Positions 53,635 to 61,401 of a stretch of DNA of 64,000 nt are shown piece by piece. The notes under the pieces are model-generated. The model had not been told where the DNA came from. It searched no databases and saw only the letters and a list, made by a program, of their open reading frames with translations. Both the position numbers and the translations under genes were made by a program. The stretch is from Propionibacteriales bacterium (GTDB lineage Bacteria > Actinomycetota > Actinomycetes > Propionibacteriales > Nocardioidaceae): contig JAPLCB010000011.1 in the NCBI GenBank assembly GCA_026392455.1, positions 186,001 through 250,000 of the forward strand, in the 5' to 3' direction. Position 1 is the stretch's first letter, and each line of letters opens with the position of its first letter.

Positions 53635-56478
53635 CTGAGCCAGGTGCACCGCCGGCACGTCGGCGAGGTCGGCCAGCTGGATCCGGCAGGACATCCCGTC
53701 AGCGAGGATCACCGTCCCCGGGGCGGCGGCACGGACCGCTGGCAGCAGGTTCTGCTCGGCCACCGCCACACTCGTCTCGTAGTGTCCCTGCTCGACCCCG
53801 AAGTTGCCGGCCAGCCCGCAGCAGCCGCCCAACCTGGTCACCCGGGCCCCGGTCGCCTCCAGCAGCGCCAGGTCCGCGTCGAAGCCCAGCACGCTGGCAT
53901 GGTGGCAGTGCGGCTGTACCAGGATCTCGGTCCCCTGCAGGTCCGGCGCGGTCCACCGTCCCTCGGCGGCGAGCCGGTTGAGGTACTCGGCCAGGGTCAG
54001 CATCCCGTCGGCGACCTCGCGAGCACGTCCGGCGAGCGCAGGCTCGTGCTCGAGGAGCTCGACGGCATCGCTGCGCAGGCTGGCCAGGCAGCTGGGCTCG
54101 AGCCCGACGATCGGCACTCCGCTGGCGACGTAGGGGTACAGGGTGTGGACGGTGGAGCCGAGGATCTTCCGGGCCTGGCTGAGCTGACCGGTCGTCACCC
54201 AGGTCAGGGCGCAGCAGGCCCGCTCGGGAATCACCTTCGCCTGGATCCCGGCAGCCGCGAACATCGCCAACGCTGCCTGCCCGGTCGCCGACGCGAAGTG
54301 GTCGGTGAAGCTGTCCGCCCAGATCCAGACGTCCGGCGTGCTGCCCGGCCGCGCCCGGGACGGCTCGGCGAACGAGCGCAACCGCTGGGGGCTGAACTCG
54401 GGCACGCTGCGTCGCGGATCGATCCCGGCGGTCTTCTTCGCCAGCCCGGCGAGCGCCTTGCTGCGCAGCATCACGTTCGCGAGCCGTGGCGGCGTCATCG
54501 CGGCCCACTTCGGCAGCCGGCCCAGGGCGTAGTGCGAGCGCGGACGGCGCTTGCCGGCGTACTTGGCGTCGAGGACCTGGGACTTGTACATGGCCATGTC
54601 GACACCGGTCGGGCAGTCGTGCGCGCACCCCTTGCAGGACAGGCACAGGTCGAGCGCGTCGGTGACGGCCGGATCGGTCAACGGCAGCAGCCCGGTGACG
54701 ACGTCCTGGAGCACCCGCGACCGGCCGCGGGTGCTGTCCTTCTCGTCGCGCGAGGCCAGGTACGACGGGCACATCACGCCACCGTTGGCCGTGTTGTCAG
54801 CGACGCAGCGCCCGACACCGGTGCAGCGGTGCACCTCGCCGAAGAGGTCGGCCAGCGGCCCCTTCGGCGGGTTCGCGAGCCGCAGCGACGCGTCGAACGG
54901 CTCGGGGTCGACCAGGACGCCGGCGTTGAGGATGTTCTGCGGGTCCAGCGCGTGCTTGACCGCGGCCATCAGCTTCATCGCGTCGGGCGAGTACATCCGG
55001 CTGAGCAGCTCCGAGCGGGCCCGACCGTCACCGTGCTCGCCGCTCATCGAGCCGCCGTAGGCCGAGACCAGGTCGGCCGCCGCCTCGGTGAACGCACGGA
55101 ACTGTCCGCGCCCGGCGGCGTCGTCGAGCTCGAAGTCGATCCGCGCGTGGACGCAGCCGTCGCCGAAGTGGCCGTAGGGAACGGTGTCGAAGCCGTACTC
55201 GTCCAGCAAGGTCTCGAAGGAACGCAGGTAGTCGCCCAGGCGGTCCGGAGGAACTGCGGCGTCCTCCCACCCGGAGTGCGCCGGCCGGGACAGCGAACGG
55301 GCTGCCAGGCCGGCACCGTCCTCGCGGATCCGCCACAGGGCGGCCTGCTCGGTCGGGTCGACGACGATCCGGTACGGCGCACCGACAGCGGCCACCACCG
55401 TCTCGGCCCCGGCCACCGCGATCGCCTGGGTGGCACCGGTGATCTCGACGAAGAGCCAGCCGGCCCCCGTCGGCAGCTCCGGCGCCCGGGGAACCAACCG
55501 GGTGATCCGCTCGTCCAGTCCCTCGCAGGCGATCAGGTCGCCCTCGAAGTCGCCGGCACTGGCCAGCACGGCCGGTACGGCGTCCGCGGCCGACGCCATC
55601 GAGTCGAACCCGAGGACGGCCATCACGCGCGACGGAGCTTCCTCGACCAACCGGACGGTCGCTTCGAGCACGACACCCAAGGTGCCCTCGCTGCCGACCA
55701 GGAAGCGGTCGAAGCGGCGGTCGTTCTCCGGGAGCAGGTGCTCCAGCGAGTAGCCGGAGACCTGCCGCGAGAACTGGCCGAACTCGGTCCGGATCAGGGC
55801 AAGGTCGGCGTCGACGAGGGCCGTCAGATCGGTGATCAGCTTCGACCGGGGTCCGTCGGACGCCGGGAACCCGCGCAGGCTGCGCTCCTCGTCGACCGAG
55901 AAGCCGAGCGCGTGCTGGGCTGCTCCGCGCGGACTGATCACCTCGCCGTCGGAGAGGGCAACCTTGAGCCCGACCACGTTGTCGGCAGTCCGTCCGTAAC
56001 CCAGCGCGCGGGAACCGCAGGCGTTGTTGCCGATCATCCCGCCGATCGTGCAGCGGGTGTGCGTCGAGGGGTCCGGCCCGAACCGAAGGCCGTGCGGGGC
56101 CCCGTGGCGCTGGAGCGCGGCGTGCACCATCCCGGGCTGCACCGTGGCCGTCCGGGCTTCGGGGTCGATCCGGACCAGCTTGTTGAGGTACTTGGTGGTG
56201 TCGACCACGATGCCGTGACCGATCGCGTTCCCGGCGACCGAGGTACCGGCCCCGCGCAGGGTGACACTGGTCTCGAACTCACGGGCGACCGCCAGCACGG
56301 CGAGCACGTCGTCGGAGTCGCGCGGGAAGGTCACCACCTCCGGGGGGATCCGGTACAGCGACGCGTCGGTGGCGTACAACGACCGGGCCAGGGACGAGTC
56401 GTCGACCTGCAGCCCGGCCTGGCGCAGAGCCTCGGCGCTGCCGACGGCCGCAGCCGACGACCCCGGGATGGTCGTCAC
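53602..56478 (-). CDS. FAD-binding and (Fe-S)-binding oxidoreductase, YdiJ / D-2-hydroxyglutarate dehydrogenase-like
   Basis: FAD_binding_4 RGAGTSVAGNAIGHGIVVDT; CTGVGRC, CLSCKGCAHDCPTG Fe-S ligands; CCG domain GGCCGLAGNFG; GTG start. Confidence 0.88.
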   Translation of the reverse strand: MTTIPGSSAAAVGSAEALRQAGLQVDDSSLARSLYATDASLYRIPPEVVTFPRDSDDVLAVLAVAREFETSVTLRGAGTSVAGNAIGHGIVVDTTKYLNKLVRIDPEARTATVQPGMVHAALQRHGAPHGLRFGPDPSTHTRCTIGGMIGNNACGSRALGYGRTADNVVGLKVALSDGEVISPRGAAQHALGFSVDEERSLRGFPASDGPRSKLITDLTALVDADLALIRTEFGQFSRQVSGYSLEHLLPENDRRFDRFLVGSEGTLGVVLEATVRLVEEAPSRVMAVLGFDSMASAADAVPAVLASAGDFEGDLIACEGLDERITRLVPRAPELPTGAGWLFVEITGATQAIAVAGAETVVAAVGAPYRIVVDPTEQAALWRIREDGAGLAARSLSRPAHSGWEDAAVPPDRLGDYLRSFETLLDEYGFDTVPYGHFGDGCVHARIDFELDDAAGRGQFRAFTEAAADLVSAYGGSMSGEHGDGRARSELLSRMYSPDAMKLMAAVKHALDPQNILNAGVLVDPEPFDASLRLANPPKGPLADLFGEVHRCTGVGRCVADNTANGGVMCPSYLASRDEKDSTRGRSRVLQDVVTGLLPLTDPAVTDALDLCLSCKGCAHDCPTGVDMAMYKSQVLDAKYAGKRRPRSHYALGRLPKWAAMTPPRLANVMLRSKALAGLAKKTAGIDPRRSVPEFSPQRLRSFAEPSRARPGSTPDVWIWADSFTDHFASATGQAALAMFAAAGIQAKVIPERACCALTWVTTGQLSQARKILGSTVHTLYPYVASGVPIVGLEPSCLASLRSDAVELLEHEPALAGRAREVADGMLTLAEYLNRLAAEGRWTAPDLQGTEILVQPHCHHASVLGFDADLALLEATGARVTRLGGCCGLAGNFGVEQGHYETSVAVAEQNLLPAVRAAAPGTVILADGMSCRIQLADLADVPAVHLAQLLAGGSPLHP

Positions 56479-57758
56479 CACAGCTCCAGGGAGGCGCCCA
56501 GGATCGCGGCGGCGTCGTCCTCGGTGACGGGACGCGGTGCTGTCGAGAGCAGGCGCTGCTGCTGCATCGTGCCGACGACCAGGTCGTCGACGTCCGACTC
56601 GCCGTACCCGACGGCACCGAGGCCGTTCGGGATCTCGATGTCGCGCATCAGGTCCGAGAGAACGGCCGGCAAGGTGCCCGCATCCGCCCCGTGGTCGTGT
56701 CCGGGTGCGAGCAGACCCGCCGCGCGCAGGTGCCGCTCGGGGCTGGAGGAGAACGTCCACCGGAACGCCTCGGGAGCCGTCAGCGCGACCGCCATCCCGT
56801 GCGGGACCATCGGCTCGTCGCCGGGGTACCCGACCGGCCGGAAGTCCGGGGCGGTCTCCTTGACGCGGCCCGCGATCGGATAGGCGTTCGCGTGCGGGAT
56901 GTGGACGCCGGCGTTGCCGAACCCGAGACCGGCCATCGTCGCGGCCAGCGCCATCTGCTCGCGCGCGGCCGCGTCGTCACCGTGGTGCACGGCCTGGCGG
57001 AACGACGAGGAGAGCAGGGTCATCGCCTGCTCCGACCACAGGTCGGAGATCGGGTTCGAGCCGCAGTACGGGACCCGCTGCTCGGGCCTCTTGGCATCGT
57101 AGGAGGTGAACGAGCGCGCGGTGTACGACTCCAGGGCGTGGCAGAGGATGTCCATCCCGGCAGCGGCCGTGACACCAGCCGGCTGGCTCATCGTCAGCGC
57201 CGGGTCGACCACGGCGAGGGTCGGGCGCAGCCGGGCGTGGCTGATCCCGGTCTTCACCTTCAGCGCGAGCACGTCCAGGACGCAGATCGTCGTCGACTCC
57301 GCGCCGGTCCCGGTGGTCGTGGGGACCGCGACCAGCGGCTTGAGCGGGTTCTTCGGCGCCCGGGCCCGGCCGACCGGCGCGTTGATGTAGTCCATCAGCT
57401 CGCCGTCGTTGCTGGTCAGCAGGTTCACCGCCTTCGCGGTGTCGATGGTCGATCCTCCGCCGACCGCGACGAACGCGTCCCACGGGCCCGACTCGCGGGC
57501 GTAGCTGATCGCAGCGTCGAACGACTCGTCGGTCGGCTCGACCCGCACCCCGTCGAAGACCGCGGCCTCGATCCCGAACCCGCGGATCTGGTCGGCCACC
57601 CGTGCGGGGTGTCCGGTCGCAGCGACGCCGGGATCGGTCAGCACGAGCACCCTGCGGACGCCATACTGGCTGAGGTCGTAACCGATCTCCTCGGACGCCC
57701 CGACTCCGAACTTCAGGCCGGGAGCGCCGTAGGTGAAGACTGTCTCGGGCGCGCTCAT
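56475..57758 (-). CDS. iron-containing alcohol dehydrogenase, hydroxyacid-oxoacid transhydrogenase-like
   Basis: FVAVGGGSTIDTAKAVNLL, PTTTGTGAESTTICVLD, GFGNAGVHIPHANAYPIAGRVKE. Confidence 0.85.
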   Translation of the reverse strand: MSAPETVFTYGAPGLKFGVGASEEIGYDLSQYGVRRVLVLTDPGVAATGHPARVADQIRGFGIEAAVFDGVRVEPTDESFDAAISYARESGPWDAFVAVGGGSTIDTAKAVNLLTSNDGELMDYINAPVGRARAPKNPLKPLVAVPTTTGTGAESTTICVLDVLALKVKTGISHARLRPTLAVVDPALTMSQPAGVTAAAGMDILCHALESYTARSFTSYDAKRPEQRVPYCGSNPISDLWSEQAMTLLSSSFRQAVHHGDDAAAREQMALAATMAGLGFGNAGVHIPHANAYPIAGRVKETAPDFRPVGYPGDEPMVPHGMAVALTAPEAFRWTFSSSPERHLRAAGLLAPGHDHGADAGTLPAVLSDLMRDIEIPNGLGAVGYGESDVDDLVVGTMQQQRLLSTAPRPVTEDDAAAILGASLELW

Positions 57759-58657
57759 GGAGCAGACGCTAACGCGTGCCGAACAACGTCGGTGACCTGG
57801 ACCGCCCCCGATGCGATATCCGCCACGTCGATCCAGGCGACCTCGTCGGTGGTCCCGTCGCTCTCGACGACCCGCGGCTCGGCACCGGGGGGCACCGTCA
57901 CCGCGAAGATCAGGTTCACGGCGTGGAAGTCCTCGTGCCGTCCGTTCGGCGCCGTCCCGGTCAGGTGCAGGTCGTGGACCGCCAGGAGCGGGCCGACCTC
58001 GGCAAACAGCCCGGTCTCCTCGAGCATCTCGCGGACCAGCGCGTCCGACGGGTGCTCACCGTGGTCCACTCCCCCGCCGGGCAAGGTCCACTGCCCGGTC
58101 TCGACCGCGAAGCGGCTGAGCCGCGCGAGCAGGATCCGGTCGTCGCACCGGACCAGAGCCTTGGCTGCCAGGCGTTGGACCCGGTGGGCGTCGTAGTCCT
58201 CGATGGCCGCACGGACCCAGGTCGCCACCGGCCACTGACCGTTCAGGACCAGCGCTACCGGGACCCAGCGCGCGTCGGCCGTGGATCCGTCGACCTCGAC
58301 CACCCGGGGTTCGGGGCTGTCCACCGGGGCCCAGCCCTCGAAGACCATCCGGACCGAGTGCATGTCTGTTTCCGAGAGGGAGGCGTACCGACGGGCCGAG
58401 TCGATCCAGGCGCGGTCACCGACCTCGACGCGCAGCCCGGTCTCCTCGTAGACCTCCCGGACGACCGCGTCGCGCGGGTCCTCGCCGAAGTCGATACCAC
58501 CGCCGGGGAGGGTCCACTGCTCGTGCGCGACCAGGTACGCCGCCAGTCGGGACATCAGGATCTCGTCGTCGCGGATGATCACCGCGTAGGCGGCGACCCG
58601 TTGCCGCCGCGGGAGCTCCTCGGCGGTCGTCGCACCAGGGTCTGGATCGCTCGCCAC
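57755..58657 (-). CDS. protein with two tandem NUDIX domains
   Basis: Two complete Nudix boxes: GGGIDFGEDPRDAVVREVYEETGL and GGGVDHGEHPSDALVREMLEETGL; ATGA overlap with next gene. Confidence 0.9.
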   Translation of the reverse strand: MASDPDPGATTAEELPRRQRVAAYAVIIRDDEILMSRLAAYLVAHEQWTLPGGGIDFGEDPRDAVVREVYEETGLRVEVGDRAWIDSARRYASLSETDMHSVRMVFEGWAPVDSPEPRVVEVDGSTADARWVPVALVLNGQWPVATWVRAAIEDYDAHRVQRLAAKALVRCDDRILLARLSRFAVETGQWTLPGGGVDHGEHPSDALVREMLEETGLFAEVGPLLAVHDLHLTGTAPNGRHEDFHAVNLIFAVTVPPGAEPRVVESDGTTDEVAWIDVADIASGAVQVTDVVRHALASAP

Positions 58658-58666
58658 GGTCCAACT

Positions 58667-59449
58667 CTACGCAGTGGGTGGACCCCACGTCGGGGCGACC
58701 GCGCTGCTGGGCAGCAGGTCGTACTCGGCCGCCACAGCCCGGGTGGGAGCGTGCCCGCCCAGGTGAGCCGGGTGCCAGGTGGCGACCTCGCCGGGCCGGG
58801 GCTGGTGGACCGGGCCGGTCTGCAGCCGCTCGAGCATCGTGGTCAGGGTGTGCCCGAGCCGCTGGGTCTCGGTGATCAGGTCGGCGCCGGGCGCGACCGG
58901 GTACGGGTCACCGAAGACCACGTCGACCCGGCGCCCACGAGTCAGGTCAGGGGGTGGTTCCGGAACACCGACCGAGTAGATCCGCTGCGATCCCCAGATC
59001 GCCACCGGGAGCAGCGGCGCGCCCGTCTCCCGGGCCAGCGCCACGGCACCGGGCATCATCGCGCGCACGGTGTAGGAGTAGCTGATCCCGGCCTCCGGGA
59101 ACAGGCCGACCGCCTCCCCGGCCCGCAGGTGCCGACGCGCGTGCAGGTAGGCGGCTGCTGGCACCGAGCGGTCGACGGGGACGTGACCCATCCGGTCCAT
59201 CGCCCACGCCAGCGGGCCCGGCCTCCAGACGTCGTGCCGGGTCAGGAAGCGGACGTACCGACCACGTTCGACGGCAGCCTTCTCGATCATGATGAAGTCC
59301 AGGTAGGAGACGTGGTTCGCCGCCAGCACGACCGGTCCCGACGACGGCAGGTTCTCCGCGCCGCTGACGTGCACCCGGGCGTCGAGGGCGCGCAGGGCGA
59401 CGCGCCCCAGCGCGTTCACTGCTCGGTAGGTCCGGTCCACAGGAGTCAT
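58667..59449 (-). CDS. lysophospholipid / 1-acyl-glycerol-3-phosphate acyltransferase (PlsC-like)
   Basis: NHVSYLDFIMIEK (HX4D), LFPEAGISYS. Confidence 0.88.
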   Translation of the reverse strand: MTPVDRTYRAVNALGRVALRALDARVHVSGAENLPSSGPVVLAANHVSYLDFIMIEKAAVERGRYVRFLTRHDVWRPGPLAWAMDRMGHVPVDRSVPAAAYLHARRHLRAGEAVGLFPEAGISYSYTVRAMMPGAVALARETGAPLLPVAIWGSQRIYSVGVPEPPPDLTRGRRVDVVFGDPYPVAPGADLITETQRLGHTLTTMLERLQTGPVHQPRPGEVATWHPAHLGGHAPTRAVAAEYDLLPSSAVAPTWGPPTA

Positions 59450-59474
59450 TCGACGCGAGTCGGGCGGCGGATGC

Positions 59475-60752
59475 CTACGAGAACGGGGGGCGGTGGTCCA
59501 GCCTGACGCTGCGCCGTCCGGCCCAGCGCCAGATCCGGGCCGACCGGTCGCGGTCCTCGTCGGTGACCAGGTTGCCCATCCACCGCAGGGCCAGGGTCAT
59601 CATCCAGTCCGACCGCATCCCGATCGGGCCGAGCGCGGCCAGGGCCTTGGGGACGGTGACGATGCCGGCCAGGCGACGGGCGATCGAGAAGGACTCGCCG
59701 TAGTGCTCGCGCAACAACGTCGGCCAGACGACCGACAGGTCGGCGTCGGGCGACGCCGTGAGCACCTCGACGACCAGGCGCCCGGTCTCCAGGCCGTAGT
59801 CGATCCCTTCGCCGTTGAGCGGGTTCACGCAGGCGGCCGCGTCGCCGATCAGGGCCCAGTTCGCCCCGGCGACGTTCGAGACCGCGCCGCCCATCGGCAG
59901 CAGCGCCGAGGTCGGCATCCGGATGTCGCCGACCAGGCCGAAGTCCTCGCGGCGCAGCTCGGCGTAGTGCTTCATCAGCGGACGCAGGGCGACCTCGGCC
60001 GGCCGCTTGGCGGTCGCCAGGGTGCCGACCCCGAGGTTCACCGAGCCGTCTCCCAACGGGAAGATCCAGCCGTATCCGGAGAGGATCTCGTTGTTCTCGC
60101 CGCGCAGCTCCAGGTGGGAGCTGATCCACGGGTCGTCCGACATCGAGGAGTCGATGTACGAGCGACCAGCGACGCCGTAGACGGTGTCGCGGTGCCACTC
60201 ACGGCCCAGGACCTTCCCGAGCCCCGAGCGGACTCCGTCGGCCACCACCAGGTGGTTGCAGGCGATCTCGAACCGTGCACCCTTCTGCGCATCGGTGGTG
60301 TGCTCGAAGACGACAGCGGCGACCTTGGCACCGTCCATCCGGACGTCGACCGCGCGTGCCCCGTCGACCGCCGTCGCCCCGGCCTTGATCGCGGTGGTGC
60401 GCAGGTGGTCGTCCAGCTCGGTGCGAGGGACTGCGGAGCCGTACGCCGGCAGGCCGGTACCGTCCTTGCCCGGTCCGGGCCAGGGCAGCAGCAGGGTCTG
60501 GCCGAAACCGTGCGCCCGCAGGCCGTGGTTGACCACGTGCGCCCGGATCCAGTCCTCCAGGCCGAGACGGGTCAGCTCGGCGATCGCCCGCGGCGTCAGT
60601 CCGTCACCGCAGGTCTTGTCGCGCGGGAACACAGCGGCGTCGACGATCACGGTGTCCCGGCCGGCGCGCGCCGCCCAGGTCGCCGCCGACGATCCAGCAG
60701 GGCCGGCCCCGACGACAAGGACGTCGGTGGCAGCAGGAGTCGGAGTGGTCAC
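59475..60752 (-). CDS. geranylgeranyl reductase-family FAD oxidoreductase (menaquinone reductase-like)
   Basis: VLVVGAGPAGSSAATWAARAG; DKTCGDGLTPRAI; LIGDAAACVNPLNGEGIDYGLETG; GTG start. Confidence 0.88.
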   Translation of the reverse strand: MTTPTPAATDVLVVGAGPAGSSAATWAARAGRDTVIVDAAVFPRDKTCGDGLTPRAIAELTRLGLEDWIRAHVVNHGLRAHGFGQTLLLPWPGPGKDGTGLPAYGSAVPRTELDDHLRTTAIKAGATAVDGARAVDVRMDGAKVAAVVFEHTTDAQKGARFEIACNHLVVADGVRSGLGKVLGREWHRDTVYGVAGRSYIDSSMSDDPWISSHLELRGENNEILSGYGWIFPLGDGSVNLGVGTLATAKRPAEVALRPLMKHYAELRREDFGLVGDIRMPTSALLPMGGAVSNVAGANWALIGDAAACVNPLNGEGIDYGLETGRLVVEVLTASPDADLSVVWPTLLREHYGESFSIARRLAGIVTVPKALAALGPIGMRSDWMMTLALRWMGNLVTDEDRDRSARIWRWAGRRSVRLDHRPPFS

Positions 60753-61273
60753 CCCGTCATTCTCCCAGTGCGACCTAGCGCCACCACCACGGCCCCGCAG
60801 GCGTCGAGCAGCTCGGCCTCGGTGAAGCCGGAGCCGGAGAACCAGGCCGGTGCCGAGAAACCCGTCTGCCGCAGGAGCTCTCGCCGCTCTTCGGTGGTAG
60901 CGGCGCCGTCGTACGGGGCGACCGACTCGGTCGCGAAACCCGACCAGTCGTGCGACTCGTCGTCCTCACCGGTGAGGACGAGCAAGCCGGGGTCGGTGGT
61001 CTCCTGGACCTGCGCGACGACGACCCGGGCCGACCGGCCCAGGTACACGGTGACGTGACCGTCGACGTTCAGCAGCACCCCGAGGCAGCCGGCCTCGCAC
61101 GGCACCAGCCCGAGCACCGGGGCCGCCGGCGCCAACGGCTCGATCGGGGCGTCCGGGTGGGCGGCCAGGTCGTCGCCGAGGGCCCCGAGGACGTCGACGA
61201 CCGCGTCCCAGCCTTCGGTCGTCAGGCCACGTGCCACTGCGTCAGCGAGGTCGGCCCGCCAGTCTTCGCTCAT
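60749..61273 (-). CDS. hypothetical protein
   Basis: 174 aa ORF with GTGA overlap to the downstream reductase. Confidence 0.6.
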   Translation of the reverse strand: MSEDWRADLADAVARGLTTEGWDAVVDVLGALGDDLAAHPDAPIEPLAPAAPVLGLVPCEAGCLGVLLNVDGHVTVYLGRSARVVVAQVQETTDPGLLVLTGEDDESHDWSGFATESVAPYDGAATTEERRELLRQTGFSAPAWFSGSGFTEAELLDACGAVVVALGRTGRMTG

Positions 61274-61324
61274 GGGGAGATCCTTCCACTTCAGACTCCA
61301 GTCGTCTCACCTGGGTTTCGAGAC

Positions 61325-61364
61325 GACGGAAGGCCCCGCCAGCAAGCTGGCGGGGCCTTCCGTC
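61325..61364. terminator. rpoC terminator: 19-bp perfect stem GACGGAAGGCCCCGCCAGC-AA-GCTGGCGGGGCCTTCCGTC
   Basis: Read directly; 38 bp past the rpoC stop. Confidence 0.92.
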
Positions 61365-61401
61365 TCCTCAACCTGGTTCGTAACACCAGAACTTCGCTAG
61401 C

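Noticed and set aside
53644-56883. 1079-aa plus-strand ORF
   Set aside because: Antisense shadow of the FAD/Fe-S and Fe-ADH genes; low-complexity R/G/H/Q composition typical of high-GC complementary frames; no recognisable motif
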